From Clostridia bacterium (GTDB lineage: Bacteria > Bacillota > Clostridia > Christensenellales > Aristaeellaceae): DNA of 32,373 bases. The notes below the pieces were generated by a model. The model was not told the DNA's origin. It saw only the letters and a program-made list of their open reading frames with translations, and searched no databases. Position numbers and translations under genes: made by a program. Shown piece by piece: positions 14,796-22,452 of the stretch; the stretch's first letter is position 1, and each line of letters opens with the position of its first letter. The stretch spans positions 1 to 32,373 of the forward strand of contig JAGBDE010000025.1 of the NCBI GenBank assembly GCA_017937655.1. The letters run 5' to 3'.

Positions 14796-16298
14796 ATGTT
14801 CAAACCTGCCGCTATTTTCAGCGATCACATGGTGCTGTGCCACGGCAAGGAAGTGCGCATTTTCGGCTGCGCTCCCGACTTGTGTGAAGTATCTGCATCC
14901 GTGCTAAGCAGCGGGGGAGAATGCATTGCCAAAGGAAGCGACCTCGCGAAAGACGGCCGCTTCCTTCTCTGCCTTCCTCCCATGAAGCCCCAGACCGGCT
15001 GCACACTTACCCTTTCCTGCGGCGACGAAACCAAAACCATTCAGGATGTTGCCATCGGCGAAGTGCTTCTGGCCGGCGGCCAGAGCAACATGGAGCTGGA
15101 AATTCAGAACGCGGACGAAGGCCCCGCCCTGATTCCCGTCCACAACGACCCCGACCTGCGCTTCTTCAACGTTCCCAAGCAGCCCGTCTGGAATGAAGCT
15201 GCCATTGCCGCGGAGGAACACTCCCGCTGGCAGGTGGTGGCTCCCGGCGGATGCCGGGACGTGAGCGCCGTGGCCTATTTCTGCGCCATGAAGCTGCGGG
15301 AAAAGAAGCACATTCCCGTGGGTGTCATCGACTGCTACTGGGGCGGAACCTCTGCCTCCTGCTGGATGGACGAGGAAGCCCTGTTCCGCACCCGGGCCGG
15401 ACAGTTTTATCTCAGCAGCTATCAGGCCATGTACGGCCACGTGACCCCGGAGCAGTTTGACCAGGCCCAGAAGGAATACGACGCTCGCCTGGCCGATTAC
15501 AACCAGCGGGTCAATGCCCTGAAAGCGGAAAACCCGGCCATCACCCCCACGGAGCTGAACGAAAAGGCGGGCCTGTACCCCTGGCCGCCGCCTGCGGGCT
15601 GCAAATCTCCGTACCGTCCCGCCGGTCTTTGCGAGACCATGCTCAAGCGGGTAGTGCCGTACACCCTTTCCGCCGCCCTGTACTACCAGGGCGAGGAGGA
15701 CGCCAGCCGCCCCAACTATTACGAAAGCCTGCTGTCCTCCCTCATCATCCGCTGGCGGGAATTCTTCATGGACGAGGATCTGCCTTTCGTCAACGTGCAG
15801 CTGCCCATGTTCATCGGCAAGGATTGCCCGGACGACAAGACCTGGCCCATCGTTCGCCAGGCCCAGCACCGGGTGTGGCGTACCCTGCGCAACACCGGCC
15901 TTGCGGTGATCATTGACTGCGGCGAGTTTGACAACATCCACCCCACGGACAAGCGCACCCCCGGCGAGCGGGTCTGCGACCAGCTGCTGCCGTTGCTCTA
16001 TCAGGAGGACGCGCCCATGTCGCCCAGAGCCATCGGCAAGCACACCCGGGGCGACGTGCTGACCGTCAAACTGTCAGCCCCGGTTCATGCGGTGGACGGC
16101 CCTGCCGACCTGTTGGAAGTGGCCGGACAGGACGGCATCTTCCATCCCGCCGCTTGTGATGTTGCGGACTGCGAGCTGCATCTGACCACCCCGGAAGTTC
16201 CCCATCCGGTGATGGCCCGCTATGCCTGGGTCAACTACGCCAAGGTGCATCTGTTTGGCCAGAACGGCCTGCCCCTGGCACCCTTCCTGCTGGACTGA
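14796..16298 (+). CDS. Sialate O-acetylesterase-type SGNH esterase
   Basis: The 500-residue protein starts at ATG 14796 (MFKPAAIFSDHMVLC), 8 nt after AGGAG; an ATG two codons upstream is too close. Residues 1-85 form a beta domain. The SGNH domain starts at EVLLAGGQSNME (Ser97 nucleophile), followed by GVIDCYWGGTSASCWM, YYQGEEDA and FDNIHPTDKRTPGERV (Asp379, His382). This is the SASA/DUF303 family, which removes O-acetyl groups from sugars. No signal peptide is seen. Position directly after the GH130 pair, with 12 nt between, suggests plant oligosaccharide deacetylation rather than sialic acid, since no sialic acid genes are in view. Confidence 0.85.
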   Translation: MFKPAAIFSDHMVLCHGKEVRIFGCAPDLCEVSASVLSSGGECIAKGSDLAKDGRFLLCLPPMKPQTGCTLTLSCGDETKTIQDVAIGEVLLAGGQSNMELEIQNADEGPALIPVHNDPDLRFFNVPKQPVWNEAAIAAEEHSRWQVVAPGGCRDVSAVAYFCAMKLREKKHIPVGVIDCYWGGTSASCWMDEEALFRTRAGQFYLSSYQAMYGHVTPEQFDQAQKEYDARLADYNQRVNALKAENPAITPTELNEKAGLYPWPPPAGCKSPYRPAGLCETMLKRVVPYTLSAALYYQGEEDASRPNYYESLLSSLIIRWREFFMDEDLPFVNVQLPMFIGKDCPDDKTWPIVRQAQHRVWRTLRNTGLAVIIDCGEFDNIHPTDKRTPGERVCDQLLPLLYQEDAPMSPRAIGKHTRGDVLTVKLSAPVHAVDGPADLLEVAGQDGIFHPAACDVADCELHLTTPEVPHPVMARYAWVNYAKVHLFGQNGLPLAPFLLD

Positions 16299-16313
16299 CA
16301 AGCATCAACAAAA

Positions 16314-16346
16314 GCGGGGTTTGACGCGCACTGCATCAGACCCCGC
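16314..16346. terminator. Terminator between convergent transcripts
   Basis: GCGGGGT (16314-16320) pairs with ACCCCGC (16340-16346), with further TGA/TCA pairing inside. The flanks are AAAA on the left and CCTTTCC on the right, so it may work better leftward. It ends the GH130-esterase operon and the convergent FG-GAP-like gene. Confidence 0.6.
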
Positions 16347-16357
16347 CCTTTCCGTAT

Positions 16358-17071
16358 TTATCTGGGCTGGATGGGCGTCAGCTCCGTGCCGGGAATGCCC
16401 ACCAGCTGATCCGTCAGAACAAACTGGGTGCCAATCCATTCCAGCCGGTTGAGGAAATATCCCAGGGTGTCCGCGTTGCTCAGCCCGGCAATCTTCTGCC
16501 AGGCCTGGAGGGCGTACACGCCGTCGCCGTCAAAGTCAATGGGGTACAGGCCGCTCAGCGGATTCACAAACCCCTGCAGGGGCTGCCGCACCACGCCGTT
16601 TGGCAGGTAGATGGGGGAGAGATAGTCATCGCCCCGCTGGGAGATGTCAATGAAATAGCTTTTCTGGTTGTTCTGGCTGACGGCCGCCACCCGGTAGTTG
16701 TCCACATAATCCACCTGGTACTGGTATTCGCTGTTGTAGGTTTCCGAGTTGAACAGGGTTTCAATGATGGCGTTTTCGTAGTTGAATATGAAATAGTCCA
16801 CGATGCCGCCGCTGCCGCCGGTGGGCAGGCTGACCAGAATGTTCTGCGCGTCCGGCCCAGTAAAGGCCCCCACAAACAGCGTGGGGCTGACCCCTTGCAT
16901 CACAGGCAGGTCAATGGCCCCAATGACCGACGTTGCTCCGTTCTGAATCACCAGGCGCAGGTTTTGCCAGTACTGAGAACCGGGAATGCGTTCGCCCACC
17001 AACGCCACCAGGTCGGGCACGCCGTCCCGGGTCACGTCGGCGGAGAGGGATGCCGCCACTGCTAAAGCCAA
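16358..17071 (-). CDS. FG-GAP/VCBS-like repeat protein
   Basis: The likely start is TTG at 17071, 8 nt after AAAGGAG; an in-frame TTG at 17089 overlaps that ribosome site. The product of 237 residues has a short alanine-rich opening, then ADVTRDGVPDLVALVG and, later, PIDFDGDGVYALQAW. These two are FG-GAP/VCBS-like calcium-binding Asp patterns of beta-propeller proteins. The part between is beta-rich, with repeated NNQKSYFID and YNSEYQYQVDYVDNY segments. No enzyme motif is seen. Export is uncertain because the N-terminal hydrophobic stretch is short. Confidence 0.55.
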   Translation of the reverse strand: MALAVAASLSADVTRDGVPDLVALVGERIPGSQYWQNLRLVIQNGATSVIGAIDLPVMQGVSPTLFVGAFTGPDAQNILVSLPTGGSGGIVDYFIFNYENAIIETLFNSETYNSEYQYQVDYVDNYRVAAVSQNNQKSYFIDISQRGDDYLSPIYLPNGVVRQPLQGFVNPLSGLYPIDFDGDGVYALQAWQKIAGLSNADTLGYFLNRLEWIGTQFVLTDQLVGIPGTELTPIQPR

Positions 17072-17135
17072 GTAAATCGCTCCTTTCAAGCTGGTATGGC
17101 AGCTTATGCCGAAAGAAAGCGTTATATGCAGAAAG

Positions 17136-17164
17136 AAAAACCCATCCGCCGGTTGACGGATGGG
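17136..17164 (-). terminator. Terminator of the SH3-protein/GNAT operon
   Basis: Read leftward: an 8-bp stem CCCATCCG/CGGATGGG with an 8-nt loop is followed by five Ts and a T-rich stretch, just beyond the GNAT stop at 17171. Confidence 0.8.
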
Positions 17165-17170
17165 GAAATG

Positions 17171-17593
17171 TTACCGGAAAGTATACACGATGTCATCGCT
17201 GGATGAGGGCGTACCGCCTGCGTTTTCATAGCACCTGCATGCAGGCAGATTGCTGCGATCGGTGATGAGGAACATTTTCTCACAGCCAATGGACCGACTG
17301 TATTGGCTGACGAAGTCAACCAGCTTCGTTCCATGGCCGCAGCCCTGAAAGGCTTCCATCACGTCCACCGCGTGCAGGTAAAAATCTCTGCGGCCGTCGG
17401 GCTTTGGAAGGATCATTCCGTAAGCAAAGCCGACCACGATGTCCCGGTCCTTGGCGATAAACGCCCGGGCATTGGACTGCTTAAGGAAAGCCAGAAGCTG
17501 CTCCGGTGGATAAACGGTGTTTTGATCATCGCGGAAAGGCTCCATCAAGGGGATATGCTGCGGTTCAAACAGGCAGTAGTCCACGGTTTCCAT
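17171..17593 (-). CDS. GNAT-family N-acetyltransferase
   Basis: The 140-residue protein has a GNAT fold pattern: the strand RAFIAKDRDIVVGFAYG, then FYLHAVDVMEAFQGCGHGTKLVDF with the acetyl-CoA pyrophosphate loop (QGCGHGT), then FLITDRSNLPACRCYENAGG at the C-terminal strand. Overall it resembles aminoglycoside 3-N-acetyltransferase type I relatives, but the acceptor cannot be assigned. It starts 6 nt after the stop of the upstream secreted-protein gene and has no strong ribosome site, so translational coupling is likely. Confidence 0.8.
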   Translation of the reverse strand: METVDYCLFEPQHIPLMEPFRDDQNTVYPPEQLLAFLKQSNARAFIAKDRDIVVGFAYGMILPKPDGRRDFYLHAVDVMEAFQGCGHGTKLVDFVSQYSRSIGCEKMFLITDRSNLPACRCYENAGGTPSSSDDIVYTFR

Positions 17594-17599
17594 CGCTTT

Positions 17600-18460
17600 T
17601 TACTGCGCCTCCACATCCTTGACGGGGAACCAGCCGCGAACGGTGCCCAGTTTGTCGCAGGTAAACTCTGCAAAGACCCATTCGTCTTCCTCGAAGAAAA
17701 CGTTGATGGCTGTGCCTGCGTTGATGCGGGCGTCGTTGAAGCGGTCGTACTTGGGGCCGGGACCGAAGCGGGGCGTGCTGCTGGCTTTGATCTTGGCTGC
17801 ATGGGCGTAATGGCTGTCGTAGGGAATGTTGTTCACGTTCTGGAAGCAACTGTTCTTGAAATACAGCCTGCGAAGGCCTACGGAAGGATAGTTCAGCTCC
17901 ACGTAGATCATGTCGCCCTCGGTGTAAAGGGCCTTGCAGGAAGTAACCTTGTTTGCGCCGGTTTTGTAGGCGCCGCCGCCGGGATAGCTGGTGGTGGGGC
18001 CGGTGTAGGACTGGTTGCGCTTGCTGTCGCCCAGGTCTTTGAAGGAAACAGGCAGCTGCTCATAATTGATCACCGGCCAGGGATTGCCATTGGTGTAGTA
18101 GTGATTCTCGTAGGTAGGATCGGAGGGGGCCACAGGCTGATAAACGTCCGCAGGGCCGCTTTGCATGAAGGCGGCCAAGGGGAACAGGCGGCCAGTATTG
18201 ACCCAATTTCCGTTCACGTTCTTGACAAAAATGGTGCCCATGTCGGAACTTATGGGGGTGATTTCCACCGTCCAGTCGATGATGGTGCCATAAATCTGCT
18301 GGCTGATCGTTCTGGAAACATTCATGTTGTTGCCGTCCAGAATCATTACGCCGTAAACGTCCATCACCGGTGTGGTCACGATGGCAGTTTCTGCTGCCAG
18401 GGCCGTGAAAGGCAAGGCTATCAGAATGAATGCAAGAAACAAAGAAGCAACTTTGCGCAT
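17600..18460 (-). CDS. Secreted protein with C-terminal SH3-like domain
   Basis: The 286-residue protein has a signal peptide (MRKVASLFLAFILIALPFTALA) and a mature N-terminus at about AETAI. The central region has tandem tryptophan and aromatic-rich segments of no known family. Residues from about 220 (KIKASSTPRFGPGPKYD to VRGWFPVKDVEAQ) look like a bacterial SH3-like domain, which commonly binds cell wall. ATG 18460 is 6 nt from AGGAGG. It is the first gene of a two-gene leftward operon with the GNAT gene and is divergent from the fucosidase operon. Confidence 0.65.
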   Translation of the reverse strand: MRKVASLFLAFILIALPFTALAAETAIVTTPVMDVYGVMILDGNNMNVSRTISQQIYGTIIDWTVEITPISSDMGTIFVKNVNGNWVNTGRLFPLAAFMQSGPADVYQPVAPSDPTYENHYYTNGNPWPVINYEQLPVSFKDLGDSKRNQSYTGPTTSYPGGGAYKTGANKVTSCKALYTEGDMIYVELNYPSVGLRRLYFKNSCFQNVNNIPYDSHYAHAAKIKASSTPRFGPGPKYDRFNDARINAGTAINVFFEEDEWVFAEFTCDKLGTVRGWFPVKDVEAQ

Positions 18461-18486
18461 ATGAATCCTCCTTGGTTTTTTTCCAG

Positions 18487-18514
18487 TTTATCCTAACCAT
18501 GACGGGCGTGTCAA
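18487..18514 (-). promoter_or_regulatory. Promoter of the SH3-protein operon
   Basis: On the minus strand: TTGACA (18514-18509), a 16-bp spacer and GATAAA (18492-18487), just upstream of the ATG at 18460. Confidence 0.55.
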
Positions 18515-18553
18515 GAAGTAGGTTTTTTCTTTACAAAAACTGCTTGGTTTTTG

Positions 18554-18582
18554 TTGGAAATTCCTTATTTTTCAGGTATAAT
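18554..18582 (+). promoter_or_regulatory. Promoter of the GH29-GH31-GH74-GH31 operon
   Basis: TTGGAA at 18554-18559, a 17-bp spacer and a perfect TATAAT at 18577-18582. The leader to the ATG at 18661 is about 70 nt. I see no CG-centred palindrome here like the one at 11286-11303. Confidence 0.65.
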
Positions 18583-18660
18583 GAATGCAGGTTTTTTCGT
18601 GAATAACCGCTTAACAGGAAAAAACAAGAAAATGTTATCTCCATGAAAGGAGCTACAACA

Positions 18661-20130
18661 ATGAACCGCGAGCTTTATCTTGCCCAGATTGACCGGGTGA
18701 ACCGGGAGGGCCGTTATCATCCAGACTGGCAGTCCATTGCCACCCATCCCACGCCGGATTGGTACCGGGAGAAGCGGCTGGGCATCTTCCTGCATTGGGG
18801 CCCCTTTTCTGTGCCCGCCTACCACGACTGGTATGCCCGGCAGATGTACAACCAGGGCACACCGGAATACCAGCATCATCTGGAACATTACGGCGACCAC
18901 AAGCAGCACGGCTACAAGCATTTCATCCCCCAGCTGACCATGGAAAAGTATCAGCCGGAGGAATGGATCCGGCTGTTTCAGGAAGCGGGCGCTGATTACA
19001 TCGTGCCCGTGGCGGAGCACCATGACGGCTTCCAGATGTACCGCAGCGACCTGTCCCGCTGGAACGCGGTGGAGATGGGCCCCCACCGGGACGTGATGGG
19101 CGATCTTCTTGAGGAGGCGGAGCGGGCCGGCATGACGCTGGGCCTGTCCAGCCACCGGGTGGAGCATTGCTGGTTTTTCAGCGAGGGCTGCAAGTTTGAT
19201 TCCGACGTCAAGCAGCCGGTGGATCGGGACGATCTTTACTGGCCTGCCATGCCGTCGCCGGAAAACCTGCACGACCTTTTTGGCCAGCCCTATCCCACGG
19301 AGGAATTCCTCACCGACTGGCTGCTGCGCTGCTGCGAGCTGGTGGACAGATATCATCCCCGCATCGTGTATTTTGACTGGTGGATTCAGCACGAGGCCGT
19401 GCGGCCCTATCTGCGCCGGTTCACCGCCTACTATTACAACCGCTCCGAGGAATGGGGCGGCGGCGTGATCAACTACAAGCACGACGCGTTCCCCTTCGGC
19501 TGTGGCGTGCCGGATATTGAGCGGGGCCAGTTCTCCGAGGCCAAGCCCTTCCTGTGGCAGAGCGATACCTCCGTCATGCGCAACAGCTGGTGCTACTCCG
19601 AAGGCGCGGATTACAAGTCCGCCCAGGATGTGGTCTGGGATCTGGTGGACGTGGTCAGCAAGAACGGCCGCCTGCTTCTGAACATCGGCCCCAAGCCTGA
19701 CGGAACCATCCGCCAGGAGGACGAAAACATCCTCCGCACCCTTGGAGGGTGGATGAAGGTAAACGGCGAGGCCATTCATGGAACCGGCCTGTGGCGTATC
19801 AACCAGGAAGGCCCCACCCTGGTGGAGGAAGGCCAGTTTGCCGACGGCGTTGCCCGTGCCTTTACCAGCCAGGATTTCCGCTTCACCTGCAATGGCGATC
19901 AGATCTACGCCATCGGCATGGTCTGCCCGGAGGACGGCAAGCTGAAGATCCTCAGCCTGCGCGACGCAGACGCCAGCCGTCTGCCGGTGTACAAGGGCAT
20001 TATTGAAAGTGTTGAGGTTCTGGGCGCGGATGGCCCTGTGCAATGGAAACAGGACGAGGAAGCCCTGCATGTGGATATGGGTTCTTTCCGTACGGAACTT
20101 CCCTTTGTGATCAAGATCATTACCAAATAA
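18661..20130 (+). CDS. GH29 alpha-L-fucosidase
   Basis: The 489-residue protein starts at ATG 18661, after AAAGGAG. GH29 landmarks are WYREKRLGIFLHWGPFSVPAY, the AEHHDGFQMY strand, SSHRVEHCW, and IVYFDWW with Asp239 as probable nucleophile. SKNGRLLLNIGPKPDGTI ends the catalytic domain, and a beta domain forms the C-terminus. The enzyme releases terminal L-fucose with retention. It lacks a signal peptide, so it acts on imported oligosaccharides; fucosylated xyloglucan fragments fit the GH31 and GH74-like genes that follow. The next gene starts 12 nt downstream. Confidence 0.92.
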   Translation: MNRELYLAQIDRVNREGRYHPDWQSIATHPTPDWYREKRLGIFLHWGPFSVPAYHDWYARQMYNQGTPEYQHHLEHYGDHKQHGYKHFIPQLTMEKYQPEEWIRLFQEAGADYIVPVAEHHDGFQMYRSDLSRWNAVEMGPHRDVMGDLLEEAERAGMTLGLSSHRVEHCWFFSEGCKFDSDVKQPVDRDDLYWPAMPSPENLHDLFGQPYPTEEFLTDWLLRCCELVDRYHPRIVYFDWWIQHEAVRPYLRRFTAYYYNRSEEWGGGVINYKHDAFPFGCGVPDIERGQFSEAKPFLWQSDTSVMRNSWCYSEGADYKSAQDVVWDLVDVVSKNGRLLLNIGPKPDGTIRQEDENILRTLGGWMKVNGEAIHGTGLWRINQEGPTLVEEGQFADGVARAFTSQDFRFTCNGDQIYAIGMVCPEDGKLKILSLRDADASRLPVYKGIIESVEVLGADGPVQWKQDEEALHVDMGSFRTELPFVIKIITK

Positions 20131-20142
20131 AGGAGAATCAGT

Positions 20143-22389
20143 ATGCGTTTTTCCAACGGTTATTGGATGGTCAAACAGGATTATGTGATGAGCTACGCCA
20201 CCCAGTGTGTGCGCGTGACCAAGTCTGACAAGGAACTGCAGGTTCTCTCTGCCTGCCGCCCCGTGAACCACCGCGGCGACGTGCTGGACGGCGGCACCCT
20301 GACGGTGAACTTCACCGCCCCCCGCAAGAACGTGATCCGCGTCAAGGTGACCCACTTTGCGGGCACCAAGGTAAAGGAGCCCCGGTTTGAGACCTATGAG
20401 GAAGAAGTGCAGCCCGTCATCCACGAGGGCGAGGACTTCGTCTCCTTCACCAGCGGCGAGCTGACCGCCCGCGTGCTGAAGGCCAAGGGCCAGTGGCAGG
20501 TGGACTACATGGTGGGCGACCGTGTGCTGACCACCTCCGGCTTCCGTGCCATGGGCCGCGCCCTGAAGAAGGATAATCTGCCGTCCTCCCTGCTGCCCAA
20601 CGGCAAGAGCTACATGGTGGAAAGCCTGATGCTGGACGTGGGCGAGAACGTCTACGGCCTGGGCGAGCGTTTCGGCGCCTATGTGAAGAACGGCCAGACC
20701 GTTGACATGTGGAACGCCGACGGCGGCACCGCCTCCGAACTTGCCTACAAGAACATCCCCTTCTACATGACCAACCGGGGGTACGGCGTGCTGGTGGAGG
20801 ATGCCTCCGACGTCAGCTTCGAAGTGGCCAGCGAGAAGGTGGAGCGGGTGCAGTTCTCCCATGAAGGCGAGAGCATGACCTACGATATCATCTACGGCGA
20901 GACCCCCAAGGGCACCCTGGACATCTACACCGCCCTGACCGGCCGTCCTGCGCTGCTGCCCGCCTGGAGCTTCGGCCTGTGGCTGTCCACCTCCTTCACC
21001 ACCAACTATGACGAGGAGACTACCTCTTCCTTCATCGGCGGCATGGCGGAGCGGGACATCCCCCTGAGTGTGTTCCACTTTGACTGCTACTGGATGAAGG
21101 CCTTCAACTGGTGCGATTTTGCCTGGGATCCCGATACCTTCCCGGATCCGGAAGGCATGCTGAAGCGCTACCACGACAAGGGGCTGCACCTGTGCTGCTG
21201 GATCAATCCTTATATCGGCCAGGCCAGCCCCCTGTTTGAGGAAGGCATGAAGCATGGCTATCTCATCAAGAAAACTAACGGCGACGTTTGGCAGACCGAT
21301 ATGTGGCAGGCCGGCATGGGCATCCTGGACGTGACCAACCCCGCCGCCCGGGACTGGTACTGCTCCTACCTGCGCAAGCTGTTGGATATGGGCATCGACT
21401 GCTTCAAGACCGACTTCGGCGAGCGTATTCCCGTCCGGGATATCGCCTACTTTGACGGCAGTGATCCCCTGCGCATGCACAACTACTACACCTTCCTGTA
21501 CAACCAGATGGTGTTTGATCTGCTCAAGGAAGTCCGCGGCGAGGGCGAGGCCATTCTGTTTGCCCGCAGCGCCACCGTGGGCGGCCAGCAGTTCCCCGTG
21601 CACTGGGGCGGCGATAACAGCGCCTCCTACGTTTCCATGGCAGAAACCCTCCGCGCCGGCCTGAGCATGAGCCATTCCGGCTTCGGCTACTGGAGCCACG
21701 ATATCTCCGGCTTTGAGTCCACCGCTCCTGCCGACGTTTACAAGCGCTGGTGCCAGTTTGGCGTATTCTCCAGCCACAGCCGCCTCCACGGCTCCACCAG
21801 CTACCGCGTGCCGTGGCTCTTTGATGAGGAAAGCAGCGATGTGCTCCGCAAGTTTGTCAAGCTTAAGTGCCGCCTGATGCCCTACCTCTACGGCGCGGCG
21901 GTGGAAGCCCACGAGCACGGCATCCCCATGATGCGGCCCATGATGCTGGAGTTCTATGACGATCCTGCCTGCGAGACCCTGGATCGCCAGTACATGATGG
22001 GCGAAAGCATCCTGGTGGCGCCCATCTTCCGCAAGGACGGCCAGGTGCAGTACTATCTGCCGGACGGCCTGTGGACCTGCCTCCTCACCGGCGACAAGGT
22101 CCAGGGCGGCCATTGGCAGACCGAGATCCACGATTTCATGTCCATGCCGCTGATGGTTCGCCCCGGAAGCGTCATTCCCATGGGCAGCCGGGATGATCGC
22201 CCCGATTACGACTATACCGACGGCCTGGAGCTGCATGTGTTCCAGCTGGAGGACGGCGCAGAGGTTGACGTGACTGTACCCGACCTGAAGGGCCACGTTG
22301 CCGCTGTATACCATGTGAAGAAGGAACACGGCCAGGTGCAGGTTCAGACCGATTGCCAGAAGCCCTTCTCCGTTGTGATTCACGAGTAA
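20143..22389 (+). CDS. yicI: GH31 alpha-xylosidase, YicI type
   Basis: The 748-residue protein is collinear with E. coli YicI as I remember it. Asp424 in DCFKTDFGERIP is the probable nucleophile and Asp491 in VHWGGDNSASY the acid/base. Around them are FDGSDPLRMHNYY, ILFARSATVGGQQFPVHWGG, GFGYWSHDISGFE and SSHSRLHGSTSYRVPW. The N-terminal beta-sandwich opens MRFSNGYWMVKQDY. YicI enzymes cleave terminal alpha-1,6-xylose from xyloglucan oligosaccharides such as isoprimeverose. No signal peptide is seen. Spacing of 12 nt after the fucosidase gene and AAAGGAG before the start support one operon. Confidence 0.93.
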   Translation: MRFSNGYWMVKQDYVMSYATQCVRVTKSDKELQVLSACRPVNHRGDVLDGGTLTVNFTAPRKNVIRVKVTHFAGTKVKEPRFETYEEEVQPVIHEGEDFVSFTSGELTARVLKAKGQWQVDYMVGDRVLTTSGFRAMGRALKKDNLPSSLLPNGKSYMVESLMLDVGENVYGLGERFGAYVKNGQTVDMWNADGGTASELAYKNIPFYMTNRGYGVLVEDASDVSFEVASEKVERVQFSHEGESMTYDIIYGETPKGTLDIYTALTGRPALLPAWSFGLWLSTSFTTNYDEETTSSFIGGMAERDIPLSVFHFDCYWMKAFNWCDFAWDPDTFPDPEGMLKRYHDKGLHLCCWINPYIGQASPLFEEGMKHGYLIKKTNGDVWQTDMWQAGMGILDVTNPAARDWYCSYLRKLLDMGIDCFKTDFGERIPVRDIAYFDGSDPLRMHNYYTFLYNQMVFDLLKEVRGEGEAILFARSATVGGQQFPVHWGGDNSASYVSMAETLRAGLSMSHSGFGYWSHDISGFESTAPADVYKRWCQFGVFSSHSRLHGSTSYRVPWLFDEESSDVLRKFVKLKCRLMPYLYGAAVEAHEHGIPMMRPMMLEFYDDPACETLDRQYMMGESILVAPIFRKDGQVQYYLPDGLWTCLLTGDKVQGGHWQTEIHDFMSMPLMVRPGSVIPMGSRDDRPDYDYTDGLELHVFQLEDGAEVDVTVPDLKGHVAAVYHVKKEHGQVQVQTDCQKPFSVVIHE

Positions 22390-22399
22390 AAAACACCAC

Positions 22400-22438
22400 G
22401 GCATGCAGTCTTCTGCCGCCCGGCGGAGGCTGCATGCC
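22400..22438 (+). other. Intercistronic hairpin before the GH74-like gene
   Basis: GGCATGCAG (22400-22408) pairs perfectly with CTGCATGCC (22430-22438), with an inner CTGCCG/CGGCGG-type stem. No T run follows; TGTGTGGAGG with the next ribosome site comes 2 nt later. It could slow decay from the 3' side or occlude that ribosome site. Confidence 0.5.
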
Positions 22439-22452
22439 TGTGTGGAGGATTT

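Noticed and set aside
9583..16043. Long open frames opposite the TIM-barrel, regulator, GH130 and esterase genes (for example 9583-11352 plus strand, 11790-13481 and 13530-14843 minus strand)
   Set aside because: They share the same Gly/His/Ala/Val bias, are shadows of real genes, have no ribosome sites of their own and contain no recognisable motif.
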